Positions 35,033-43,311 of a DNA stretch of 64,000 bases are shown here, in pieces. The notes under the pieces were generated by a model. The model made no database searches, was not told the DNA's origin, and worked only from the letters and a program-made list of their open reading frames with translations. This stretch comes from JAQVIJ01 sp041287365 (GTDB taxonomy: Bacteria; Desulfobacterota; Dissulfuribacteria; Dissulfuribacterales; DYLC01): positions 1 to 64,000 of the forward strand of contig JBEULL010000033.1 in NCBI GenBank assembly GCA_041287365.1, written 5' to 3'. A program made the translations under genes and the position numbers. Every line of letters begins with the position of its first letter. Position 1 is the first letter of the stretch.

Positions 35033-35187
35033 GATGGTCTCGTAAAAAATCATTAATGGGAGTAAAAAAGCGAAAAACGCCAAATGCAGGGTACGCAATG
35101 CTCAAGGCATGAGGCGTAGTTAAACTATGCCGCAGTAACGAGGGGCGCAGCGCAACACAGCAGTCAACGTTTTTTTGCGACACCATC
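35033..35187. repeat. 155-bp element with inverted termini (MITE/REP-like)
   Basis: GATGGTCTCGTAAAAAA at the left end and the reverse complement of TTTTTTGCGACACCATC at the right end match in 15 of 17 bases. The interior holds a 9-bp hairpin (35113-35131; GGCGTAGTT/AACTATGCC with one G-U). No coding frame. It fills the whole gap between ftsH and folP. A third copy of the terminus lies at 38255. It may be a miniature transposable element or a structured intercistronic repeat. Confidence 0.65.
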
Positions 35188-35205
35188 ATCTTTGAATGCA
35201 ATATA

Positions 35206-37008
35206 TCATGTTCTGCATACAGTCAGAATCTCATCTATGGCATCGGCATCCAGGGATTCCTTTTCCAAAAGACCTGTCGCGAGGGAATGCAAGCAGTTGA
35301 TATGTTCGCTGAGCAGCGTTTTTGCCCTGTCATACGCATCTATTACAATCTTGCGAATGGCCTCGTCGATCTTGCGAGCGGTTTCCTCGCTGTAATCCTT
35401 TACCTGGCCGAAATCTTTGCCCAGAAATACATGTTCCTGCTTCTTCCCAAAGGCTACCGGCCCCATATCGCTCATGCCCCACTCACAGACCATCTTTCTG
35501 GCCATATCTGATGCCCGTTCTATGTCGTTTCCTGCTCCGGTGGTGAATTCGTTGAATACGAGTTCCTCTGCCACTCTGCCACCCATGAGAATGGCGAGAT
35601 TGTTCAGCAGATAATGGCTGGAATATGTGTGGCGGTCGTTTTGAGGCAGCTGCTGTGTGAGACCCAATGCCCTGCCGCGAGGAATGATGGTGACCTTATG
35701 AACAGGGTCTGTGCCAGGCAACAAACGGGCCACAAGTGCATGCCCTGCCTCATGGTATGCCGTTATCCGCTTCTCTTCATCGGAAAGGATGAGACTTCTG
35801 CGCTCGGCACCCATCAACACCTTATCCTTGGCCCGCTCGAAATCCTCATCGGTGACCTTCTCCTTGCCCTCCTTGGCTGCAAGCAAGGCCGCTTCGTTCA
35901 CGAGATTCTCCAGATCCGCACCTGAAAAACCTGGAGTTCCCTTGGCTATTTTAGCCAGATCAAGACCCTCTGCAAGGGCGATCTTTTTGGCATGTACGGC
36001 CAGAATCTGCTCACGTCCCCGAACATCCGGCACAGGCACCACCACCTGACGATCAAATCTACCCGGTCTCAAAAGGGCTGGATCCAGCACATCCGGCCTG
36101 TTGGTGGCAGCTATTACAATCACCGCCTCAGAGGTTTCGAAACCATCCATCTCTACCAGAAGCTGATTGAGGGTCTGCTCTCTCTCGTCATGGCCGCCGC
36201 CTACACCCGCCCCCCTGTGCCTGCCTACTGCATCGATCTCATCTATAAATATGATACAGGGTGCATTCTTTTTGGCCTGAACAAAGAGGTCCCTGACTCG
36301 TGAGGCACCGACACCCACGAACATCTCCACAAAATCCGAGCCGCTTATGCTGAAAAACGGCACACCGGCCTCTCCTGCAATGGCCTTTGCCAGAAGTGTC
36401 TTACCTGTGCCCGGCGTTCCCACCAATAACACACCTTTTGGAATACGGCCTCCCAGTTTCGTGAATTTCTGTGGGTCCTTGAGAAAGTCCACTATCTCGG
36501 TCAATTCAGACTTGGCTTCGTCGATGCCGGCCACATCCGCAAAAGTGACAGTGATATTCTGGTTGGACAGGAGTTTGGCCCTGCTTCTGCCGAATGACAT
36601 GGCCCTGCCTCCACCAGGCTGCATCTGCCGCATGAAAAATATCCATACGCCGATGAGGATGAGCATGGGAAACCAGGAGATAAACATGGTAAGATACAAG
36701 GGCGTCTCCTCTTTGGGCTTCACATGCACGGTGACGTTATGCTGCTTGAGGAGCTTCATGATCTCTGTATCCTGCGGTGGAAGACCGGTACGGAATGGCT
36801 CCTGACTCACCATGGCGCCGGTGACCTTGTCGTGCTCGATAGTAACCTTGGCAACCTCATTGTTGATCACACGATTTACGAAGTCCGAGTATGGTATCTC
36901 CGGCACATATTCAGGTTGTGTGTTAAAAAGGTTATACAAAAAAATCCCTGCAAGGCCTATAATAAGCCACAGGCTCAGATTTTTGAGAAAGGTGGTAAAG
37001 GTGTCCAA
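35206..37008 (-). CDS. ftsH: ATP-dependent zinc metalloprotease FtsH
   Basis: 600 residues from TTG 37008 behind AGGAGG. Two transmembrane helices (about 12-32 and 105-125) flank a periplasmic domain. The AAA+ domain has GTPGTGKT, IIFIDEIDAVG and the SRH region. The zinc protease site is HEAGH (about 423-427) with a distal Asp. FtsH degrades membrane and regulatory proteins. It is the first gene of the leftward ftsH-folP-cdaA-cdaR-glmM run, though the repeat element intervenes. Confidence 0.97.
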   Translation of the reverse strand: MDTFTTFLKNLSLWLIIGLAGIFLYNLFNTQPEYVPEIPYSDFVNRVINNEVAKVTIEHDKVTGAMVSQEPFRTGLPPQDTEIMKLLKQHNVTVHVKPKEETPLYLTMFISWFPMLILIGVWIFFMRQMQPGGGRAMSFGRSRAKLLSNQNITVTFADVAGIDEAKSELTEIVDFLKDPQKFTKLGGRIPKGVLLVGTPGTGKTLLAKAIAGEAGVPFFSISGSDFVEMFVGVGASRVRDLFVQAKKNAPCIIFIDEIDAVGRHRGAGVGGGHDEREQTLNQLLVEMDGFETSEAVIVIAATNRPDVLDPALLRPGRFDRQVVVPVPDVRGREQILAVHAKKIALAEGLDLAKIAKGTPGFSGADLENLVNEAALLAAKEGKEKVTDEDFERAKDKVLMGAERRSLILSDEEKRITAYHEAGHALVARLLPGTDPVHKVTIIPRGRALGLTQQLPQNDRHTYSSHYLLNNLAILMGGRVAEELVFNEFTTGAGNDIERASDMARKMVCEWGMSDMGPVAFGKKQEHVFLGKDFGQVKDYSEETARKIDEAIRKIVIDAYDRAKTLLSEHINCLHSLATGLLEKESLDADAIDEILTVCRT

Positions 37009-37039
37009 ATTGCCTCCTGATAAAACGAATTGTTGACCT

Positions 37040-37068
37040 ATTTTAGCCCAAAGATATCAAAAGGTAAA
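37040..37068 (-). promoter_or_regulatory. Candidate sigma-70 promoter of ftsH
   Basis: Minus-strand TTTACC (37063-37068), 17-base spacer and TAAAAT (37040-37045), about 30 bases before the ftsH start. Consensus match is 4/6 and 5/6. Confidence 0.5.
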
Positions 37069-37236
37069 TTGCAGTTTTTGATTTTTTAACATTTTTTGGC
37101 CATATGCAAACATTGTGCTTATCTTTTTCGATTATCGCTTCAATCAAAAACAAGAAGGACCCTTGAAAAATCAAAGAACCCCTGAGTGAATGCAGATATG
37201 TTTGTTTCGATGAACTCAAAAAATGGAGGTCATATC

Positions 37237-38256
37237 ATGAAAGAGGCTATGTTTTATGAAAAACTTTCGGAAAACCGCGTGAAATGTCTGCTCTGCAATC
37301 ACCACTGCATCATAAAGCCGGCAGGCAGGGGTATATGCGGTGTGAGAGAAAATCAGGAAGGCACTCTGTGCAGTCTGGTGTACGGCAGGCTAATTTCAGC
37401 CAATCTCGATCCCATAGAAAAGAAACCCCTTTTTCACTTTCAGCCAGGTACCACATCCTTCTCCATCGCAACCGTAGGCTGCAACTTCCAATGCGCCCAC
37501 TGTCAAAACTGGAAGATATCTCAATTTCCCCACCTGTTTCCTCAAAGGGATATGCCAGGAGACACCTTTTCTTCAGAAGAAGTGGTGCAAAACGCCCTGA
37601 ATTCGAGGGCAGCCAGCATCAGCTACACCTATGTAGAACCTACTATTTTTTATGAGTTTGCATATGACTGTGCCGTATTGGCAAGGCAAAAGGGCTTAAA
37701 AAATGTCTTCGTGAGCAATGGATTTATGTCCCAAGAGGTTACAAGACACATCGCACCGTTTCTCGATGCCATAAACATCGACATCAAGGCATTTACCGAG
37801 GATTTCTATCACAAGGTATGCAAGGCCAGACTGCAACCCGTTTTAGAAAACGTAAAACTCTTTCATGAGCTTGGCGTCTGGGTGGAGGTGACCACATTGA
37901 TCATCCCTGGAAAGAATAACAACCCGTCAGAGCTGGAAGGCATAGCCAGATTCATAGCCGGCATCAGTCCCGACATACCATGGCATGTGAGTGCCTTTCA
38001 TCCGGCATATAAAATGCTGGACGTCCCCTCCACCCAGGCATCCACTTTGATAATGGCCAGAGAGATCGGCCTTAAAAACGGACTGAATTTCGTATATGTG
38101 GGAAATATTCTGAATGAAGAGGGGGACACCACGAGATGCCCTCACTGCAAGGCATTACTCATAAGGCGCATGGGCTACAGGATAATACAAAACCTCATTC
38201 AGGACGGCAAATGTCCGCAATGCAAGACACCTGTACCAGGGGTTTTCAAATGTTGA
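37237..38256 (+). CDS. amrS: AmmeMemoRadiSam system radical SAM enzyme
   Basis: 339 residues from ATG 37237 behind GGAGGT; a longer in-frame start at 37186 lacks one. The radical SAM cluster motif is CNFQCAHC (CxxxCxxC). The N-terminal CLLCNHHC...RGICGVREN and the C-terminal CPHC...CPQC pairs are typical of AmrS (PflA-like). The family is found with MEMO1 and AMMECR1 proteins, which are not in this window. The reaction is unknown. Confidence 0.92.
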   Translation: MKEAMFYEKLSENRVKCLLCNHHCIIKPAGRGICGVRENQEGTLCSLVYGRLISANLDPIEKKPLFHFQPGTTSFSIATVGCNFQCAHCQNWKISQFPHLFPQRDMPGDTFSSEEVVQNALNSRAASISYTYVEPTIFYEFAYDCAVLARQKGLKNVFVSNGFMSQEVTRHIAPFLDAINIDIKAFTEDFYHKVCKARLQPVLENVKLFHELGVWVEVTTLIIPGKNNNPSELEGIARFIAGISPDIPWHVSAFHPAYKMLDVPSTQASTLIMAREIGLKNGLNFVYVGNILNEEGDTTRCPHCKALLIRRMGYRIIQNLIQDGKCPQCKTPVPGVFKC

Positions 38257-38270
38257 TGGCGTCGCAAAAA
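38255..38270. repeat. Solo terminus of the 155-bp repeat
   Basis: GATGGCGTCGCAAAAA right at the amrS stop codon matches the inverted terminus of the element at 35033-35187 (15 of 16 bases against the right end). No second end is seen before the tRNA. Confidence 0.5.
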
Positions 38271-38321
38271 TAATCTTGCCCTCTTGCCAAACAAAACGAA
38301 ATAGGCTAAAAAAACAGGAAC

Positions 38322-38396
38322 GGGCGGTTAACTCAGCGGTAGAGTGCCATCTTCACACGGTGGAAGTCATAGGTTCGATCCCTATACCGCCCACCA
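38322..38396 (+). tRNA. tRNA-Val (CAC)
   Basis: Acceptor stem GGGCGGT/ACCGCCC, D arm, anticodon stem CCATC/GGTGG with loop TTCACAC (anticodon CAC), T arm AGG-TTCGATC-CCT and encoded CCA at 38394-38396 are all present. Confidence 0.96.
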
Positions 38397-38411
38397 TTTC
38401 TATGAGTCTAT

Positions 38412-38450
38412 GAGCCTTCATTGATTTTTCTTTTTAGGCTCTCTTTTTTG
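38412..38450 (+). terminator. Rho-independent terminator after tRNA-Val
   Basis: GAGCCT (38412-38417) and AGGCTC (38436-38441) form a 6-bp stem with an 18-base T-rich loop, followed by TCTTTTTTG. Position 16 bases past the tRNA fits. Confidence 0.6.
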
Positions 38451-38519
38451 GCTTTTTTAGGGCTCTTTTTAGGTGTATTCCGTAACCCCTTGCAAAAGGG
38501 CTGTGCTCGTGTTGAAATC

Positions 38520-39221
38520 ATGCGACAACTCATTGCTTTTCTTATAATTATCCTGTGCCTCTCCTCCCTGCCTCATTTCTCATCCGCCGCAGATACTGTG
38601 CCTGCCGCCACTGTGGAAGAGGCCCTTTATGTGCTTCAGGAGTTACGACACATCCCTGAAACCAACATCCCCGACGACCTCATGTATCGCTGCTCAGGAC
38701 TTGCCATCTTTCCCAAGGTCTACAAGGCCGGTTTCATCATCGGTGGAAACTACGGCCAGGGCATTTTGGTGGTCAGGGACTCTCAGACAGGGCAGTGGAC
38801 CGGCCCCATATTCCTCACTCTCGGAGGGGGCAGTATCGGTTATCAGATAGGTATAAACGTAACCGAACTCGTACTGGTCATCATGAATCCCAAGGGAATA
38901 AACGGCTTCATACAGGAAAATCTCACGCTTGGCGGTGACCTTTCGGTTGCAGCAGGCCCGGTAGGCCGTCAACTCGAGGCATCTACTGATATTGCCTTAA
39001 ATGCAGAGGTCTATTCCTATTCCATCTCTCGCGGGCTCTTTGCCGGCGTCGCCCTGCAAGGCGTCTATGTGCAGGTGGATTACAGGTCAAACGAACGATT
39101 CTACGGAAAGCCTCTGCTGCCTCGCGAAATACTCTTTCAAAAGGCCGTGGCATCACCTCCGGCTTCCGCTCAAAAACTTCTGGATTTCCTGAACATCTAT
39201 TACGCAAAACGCCCTCGATGA
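38520..39221 (+). CDS. SYLF-domain (Ysc84/YwqG-type) lipid-binding secreted protein
   Basis: 233 residues from ATG 38520. A signal peptide (1-24, ending FSSA) precedes the SYLF domain with CSGLAIFPKVYKAGFIIGGNYGQGIL, GGGSIGYQIG and TDIALNAEVYSYSISRGLFAGVALQG. Bacterial SYLF proteins are exported and may bind lipids. The role is not known. The frame also runs upstream to 38421, but that would overlap the terminator. It ends with an ATGA overlap into the RibD-like gene. Confidence 0.88.
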   Translation: MRQLIAFLIIILCLSSLPHFSSAADTVPAATVEEALYVLQELRHIPETNIPDDLMYRCSGLAIFPKVYKAGFIIGGNYGQGILVVRDSQTGQWTGPIFLTLGGGSIGYQIGINVTELVLVIMNPKGINGFIQENLTLGGDLSVAAGPVGRQLEASTDIALNAEVYSYSISRGLFAGVALQGVYVQVDYRSNERFYGKPLLPREILFQKAVASPPASAQKLLDFLNIYYAKRPR

Positions 39222-39853
39222 AGGTCTATATTATCGCAGCCGCCACTGTCTGCGGCAAAATCGGACCTGATCTCATCAGTACACCATCGGACAGAAGACA
39301 CCTCGAGACATGGCGTGAACGCACGGATGCCAGTTTGATGGGCGCGGAAACCCTGCGAAACGGCGAACCGGAGATGCGCGGCCTGCAAGGCAGGCTCTCA
39401 CCAACTCGTATGCGCTGCATCATCACACAACGGGGCGAGATTCCTGTGCAGCGTCGGCTTTTCAATTCTGCACCTGCACCACTTGTCTTTACATCAAAAG
39501 CACATGCCCCTCTGTTGGCCAACCGGCTCAAGTCACGAGCCAAGGTGCTACCCTTGCCCCCTTACGACCATGGCCCCAGCCTCTCCCTTGCAGAGGCGCT
39601 GCAGATATTGAAGACAAGGGGGGCTAGTTCTCTACTCATAGAAGGAGGCGGCCGGCTCAACTATGAAGCATTGAGACAAAAAATCGTCGATGAACTGATT
39701 CTGACAATGCTTCCCCAAATAGACGGCTCAAATACATCCACTAAGCTTTTTGCCGGACCTGCGCCTCTCAACATTCAACTGAAGCTTATCGAAATGCAAC
39801 CTGGCGAAGATCAGGAATTTTTTGTAAGATATGAAATAAAATATGGAAAATGA
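39218..39853 (+). CDS. RibD C-terminal-like (DHFR-fold) reductase
   Basis: 211 residues of the RibD_C/dihydrofolate-reductase-like fold: an opening VYIIAAATVCGKIG, SLMGAETLRNG, LLIEGGGRLNYEALRQKIVDEL and a C-terminal strand pair. Full RibD has an N-terminal deaminase that is absent here, so this could be a stand-alone pyrimidine reductase or another NADPH reductase. It overlaps both neighbours (4 and 11 bases). Confidence 0.82.
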   Translation: MKVYIIAAATVCGKIGPDLISTPSDRRHLETWRERTDASLMGAETLRNGEPEMRGLQGRLSPTRMRCIITQRGEIPVQRRLFNSAPAPLVFTSKAHAPLLANRLKSRAKVLPLPPYDHGPSLSLAEALQILKTRGASSLLIEGGGRLNYEALRQKIVDELILTMLPQIDGSNTSTKLFAGPAPLNIQLKLIEMQPGEDQEFFVRYEIKYGK

Positions 39854-40445
39854 AACACAAAACGCATTGAATACTCCGACTGACCTTAAAAGGCTGGTGC
39901 GGTTCCTCTTCGAAGGCAACATGCTCAAACGCACCTGGCGCACTGGTTACGCGTTTTTGGGCCAGGGTCGTGAGTCCGTTGCAGCCCATACCTTCGGCGT
40001 CATACTCATGGCATTCACTCTGGCCAGAGAAGAAGTGGACATTGATGAACTCAAACTTCTAAAGCTCTGCCTGATTCACGACCTGCCCGAGGCGCGCACA
40101 GGCGATGCCAACGCGGTTCACAAACGCTATGTAACAAGACACGAAGACATGGCTGTAGCCGACCTGACAAAAGACCTTGGATGGGGAGAGGAAGTGGCAG
40201 AACTCTTTCAGGAGTTTCAAGAAAAGTCCTCCAAAGAGGCCATGCTGGCCCATGATGCCGACCAATTGGACATGATTCTATCCCTGAAGATGCATCTGGA
40301 CACAGGCAGTGAAGACGCCCTGCGCTGGCTGCCCCATGTCAAAAAACGCCTGGTCACGCCCAAGGCCAAGTTGCTGGCAGAAGCCATCTTACAGGAACAC
40401 TGGGCCTGCTGGTGGATGAACGAACTGATAGGGACATGCGAATGA
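39843..40445 (+). CDS. HD-domain phosphohydrolase (YfbR/HDDC2-like 5'-nucleotidase)
   Basis: 200 residues. The HD metal residues are visible: H in ESVAAHTFG, HD in CLIHDLPEARTGD and D in HDADQLDM. This set matches 5'-deoxynucleotidases (YfbR, HDDC2) acting on dNMPs. It starts inside the RibD-like gene. The 111 bases after it contain a CGGG/CCCG hairpin without a U-tract and no gene. Confidence 0.85.
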   Translation: MENETQNALNTPTDLKRLVRFLFEGNMLKRTWRTGYAFLGQGRESVAAHTFGVILMAFTLAREEVDIDELKLLKLCLIHDLPEARTGDANAVHKRYVTRHEDMAVADLTKDLGWGEEVAELFQEFQEKSSKEAMLAHDADQLDMILSLKMHLDTGSEDALRWLPHVKKRLVTPKAKLLAEAILQEHWACWWMNELIGTCE

Positions 40446-40556
40446 TGCAATGTTTCATTTTGAATTTTGAATGTTGAATTAACGGGTAACAGCCCGATGT
40501 TAAATGCTTTTCCTACACTTAACCATTAACCATTCATCAAAATAAAGGAGAAATGC

Positions 40557-41471
40557 ATGACAAGATTCATCGCAACACTGTTGGGGCTGATTTTATGCGG
40601 TCTCACCACGCTGGCACTGGCCGAAGACGGCCAAATCATCAATGTCTGTTACACTGGAAGCAATATCGGCTTTCTATCCCCTTGCCCAAGCTGAAAAGGC
40701 AAGACCTCCGGCGGCCTTGCCCGTCGCGCCAGGTGGGCGCAAGACAACCTGAAAGACCGTTCCTCCACGCTGCTTCTGGATGCAGGAGATTTCTCTGCGC
40801 GAGTGAACGTCCCTACAGAAAAGGACATAGCGCAAGAGCGGCTGATACTTGAGGCATACAAGGAGATGGGATACAACGCCGTCGCTATAGGCACCATGGA
40901 TATACCATATCTTTCCCATCTGCCGGACAAACGACCCACACTTTTAAGTCTGAATATGCAAGGGGAAAAACCGGTATGGAAACCCTACGACGTCTTTGAG
41001 TTGAAGGGGATAAAAGTGGTGGTTACTGCCCTTACACAGGCAGCAGTCCCAGGCGACATCATTTCCATATTACAGACCGCCAAAAATCCAGGCAACCTTC
41101 CAAATTCCCAGAAGGTCATGGACCCTGTTACGATATTCAAGGAGCAGCTGCCCACACTGAAACAAAAAGGGGACATCCTCATAGTACTTTCCAACCTGGG
41201 CGAAAACGCCGACCTGGCTCTTGCACAAGCGGTGCCTGGCATAAATATCATAATAGAAAGTGGGCCGATGCCTCCCACCAATACGCCGAAACAGGTGGGC
41301 GATACATATATCTTGAAGGCGCACAACAAAGGCCAGTCCATCGGAGTAGCCACCCTTTCCATATCCAAGGACAAGAAAATCACCGGCCTGACCAATCACC
41401 TGGAGATACTCGGTGCAGAGATGCCGTCCGATGAGGCAATGGAACGCCGTATCGAGGCATTACCCAAATGA
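40557..41471 (+). CDS. UshA-like secreted protein with in-frame TGA (probable selenoprotein)
   Basis: 304 residues if TGA 40692-40694 is read as selenocysteine 46. ATG 40557 follows AAAGGAG. A signal peptide (1-22, ending LALA) is followed by a front that reads CYTGSNIGFLSPCPS-U-KGK, then GGLARRARW, LLLDAGDF, MGYNAVAIG and so on to the C-terminus in the same frame. This is the metallophosphatase-like front of 5'-nucleotidase/UshA-type proteins. The UGA makes a C-P-S-U (CxxU) redox motif. The reading frame is continuous on both sides, codon use does not change, and a hairpin follows the codon. I recall that UshA-like (seleno)protein families have been named, but cannot check. The alternative is a nonsense mutation in a TGC/TGT/TGG codon. 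Its stop lies 7 bases before the Fe-S protein. Confidence 0.78.
40698..40721 (+). promoter_or_regulatory. Candidate bacterial SECIS hairpin
   Basis: GGCAAG (40698-40703) and CTTGCC (40716-40721) form a perfect 6-bp stem starting 4 bases after the TGA, with a 12-base G/C-rich loop that can close further (CC/GG). Position just 3' of the UGA fits bacterial SelB recognition, but the apical loop sequence is not diagnostic. Confidence 0.45.
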
Positions 41472-41478
41472 ATACAGA

Positions 41479-42708
41479 ATGCATGAAACCATTCTGAGAT
41501 CGCCTTCAGACACCTCACACACGCAAGGCTCGCGCTGCAATCACTGCGGCGCTTGCCTTGCGGTCTGCCCTGTTTACGACATACTGCGTCTGGAATGTTT
41601 CTCTCCACGAGGCAGAAGCCACCTGCTCACGGAAATGGCAGAAGGAAGACTGCCGACCAAAGCAGACAACAACTTTTTCAAGGGCATGGACGCCTGTCTG
41701 CAATGCGGGGCGTGCAGCGCCTCATGCAAGGCAGGAGAGGACACGGCCAGCCGAGTGCTTCAGGCCAGAACACAGTTCAAAGAATTGCACACCATTCCCA
41801 AATGGGCGTGGCACCTTTTAAAAAACAGACGGCTTCTGGACTGGACTCTACCTCTTTTGGCGCTCGTGCCCCATAACAGTGGGCTGCTTCTGAGGCTTTT
41901 AGGCCTGTTTCGCCATGAGAAAGACGCACTTCGTCTGAAAATCCAACCAGCCTCAAAAACAGCCATAGACTCCCTGACCTCAGAGGCATTTCACCAGATA
42001 CATAAAAAACATGCAGCCCTGGCCGATATTCGTATCGCATTCTTTGTGGGCTGTGTCCAAAACTACATCTATCCCCAAGTGGCGGAGACCGTTGCCGGCG
42101 CAGTCGGAGCATCACTTATCATACCCAGAGACCAGGTATGCTGCGGCATGCCTGCCTGGACCAATGGCAGGCCCGATATGGCCAGAGAGCTCGCCATACA
42201 AAACATGACGGTCTTAAAAAAGATGCAACCGGACATCGTGGTTACAGGCTGCGCCAGTTGTGCTGACATGATACAGAATCACTGGCCCGGCCTTACGCAA
42301 TCAAAAATAGATTGGCAAGTCATGGAGTTATCACGATTCTTACTGCGACATGACATCATTCCCACCCTGAAACCAAAATATAACAATATGACCCTGTTGA
42401 CTCACACACCATGCCACCAGAGATATGGACTCAAGGATGCCGTATCCCTACCGGCTGTCTTGAAAACCATGACGGACGGTCGAGCCCAGGCCACGCAGGG
42501 CTGCTGCGGCGGAGGGGGTCTGTTCGCCATGAAACACACCGGACTCTCTGCAAGAATTTTAGAAAAACAGGCCCAAGACATTTTGAGCAAGCACAAAAAC
42601 GCATGTGTGGTCACCACCTGTTCCGGCTGCCTTCTGCAGTGGCGGGAGCTCTCCAAGGCATTGAACATGCCCATCGAGACCGTGCACCTGGCGGAGCTGT
42701 TTGCATGA
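41479..42708 (+). CDS. GlcF/LutA-like (Fe-S)-binding oxidoreductase subunit
   Basis: 409 residues from ATG 41479; a longer frame into the upstream gene is not supported. Two [4Fe-4S] motifs (CNHCGACLAVCP about 20-31; CLQCGACSASCK about 73-84) are followed by two CCG domains, with VCCGMP, TGCASC, HTPCHQ, GCCGGGG and TCSGC. This is the plan of the glycolate oxidase iron-sulfur subunit GlcF and of HdrD-like proteins that pass electrons from 2-hydroxyacid dehydrogenases. No flavin dehydrogenase partner is adjacent, so the donor is unknown. Confidence 0.87.
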   Translation: MHETILRSPSDTSHTQGSRCNHCGACLAVCPVYDILRLECFSPRGRSHLLTEMAEGRLPTKADNNFFKGMDACLQCGACSASCKAGEDTASRVLQARTQFKELHTIPKWAWHLLKNRRLLDWTLPLLALVPHNSGLLLRLLGLFRHEKDALRLKIQPASKTAIDSLTSEAFHQIHKKHAALADIRIAFFVGCVQNYIYPQVAETVAGAVGASLIIPRDQVCCGMPAWTNGRPDMARELAIQNMTVLKKMQPDIVVTGCASCADMIQNHWPGLTQSKIDWQVMELSRFLLRHDIIPTLKPKYNNMTLLTHTPCHQRYGLKDAVSLPAVLKTMTDGRAQATQGCCGGGGLFAMKHTGLSARILEKQAQDILSKHKNACVVTTCSGCLLQWRELSKALNMPIETVHLAELFA

Positions 42709-43310
42709 AGAAACTGCATGATTTTTATTTTCTGAAGGCAAAAAAGGAGGGTTTTCTCGCCCGTTCCGTCTATAAATTGCAGGAAGTGCAAGAAAAATAT
42801 CACATCATGAAAAGCGGCGACCTGGTATTGGATCTCGGGGCTGCACCGGGTTCCTGGACTCAATATGCCGCCAAGATCGTCGAAGCGACAGGCAGAGTGA
42901 TAGCCATTGACCTGCAACCCATAAAATGCAGCGGAGAAAATATCGTCACACTGCAACAGGATGCCTTTGAGGCATTACCGGAAGGAATGGCACCATCAAA
43001 GGGCTTTCAGGTGGTTCTCAGCGACATGGCCCCCAGGACCAGCGGGCATAAGGAATTGGATCACCTGCGCTCCATGAGCCTGGTGGAACAGGCACTGAAA
43101 ACCGCCATTCAGCTTATGGCATCGAATGGGGCATTCTTCTGTAAACTATTTCAAGGCAAGGAAGTCCCTGACTTTGTAGAACGATGCAAAAAGCTGTTCC
43201 ATGTTGTAAAATTGATAAAACCCAAGGGCTCACGCAGCGAAAGCGTAGAGATATTCGTATTGTGCATGAAGAAAAAAGGCGACAAAAATACACAGACAAC
43301 AGGAGAATGA
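42705..43310 (+). CDS. rlmE: 23S rRNA (uridine-2'-O)-methyltransferase RlmE/FtsJ
   Basis: 201 residues. ATG 42705 overlaps the preceding stop as ATGA. SRSVYKLQEVQEKY-like front (ARSVYKLQE), SAM motif VLDLGAAPGSWTQ, VLSDMAPRTSGH and the catalytic K-D-K-E residues (Lys near 36, Asp near 109, Lys in FCKLFQG). It methylates U2552 of 23S rRNA during large-subunit assembly. purC follows 1 base later. Confidence 0.94.
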   Translation: MKKLHDFYFLKAKKEGFLARSVYKLQEVQEKYHIMKSGDLVLDLGAAPGSWTQYAAKIVEATGRVIAIDLQPIKCSGENIVTLQQDAFEALPEGMAPSKGFQVVLSDMAPRTSGHKELDHLRSMSLVEQALKTAIQLMASNGAFFCKLFQGKEVPDFVERCKKLFHVVKLIKPKGSRSESVEIFVLCMKKKGDKNTQTTGE

Positions 43311-43311
43311 T

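Noticed and set aside
40557..40852. Frameshifted pseudogene reading of the UshA-like gene
   Set aside because: No frame change is needed; both halves lie in one frame and only the TGA interrupts it. The overlapping frame from 40553 gives an Arg/His-rich shadow.
41413..41478. Longer N-terminus for the Fe-S protein
   Set aside because: It lies inside the end of the UshA-like gene; ATG 41479 starts close to the first Cys motif.
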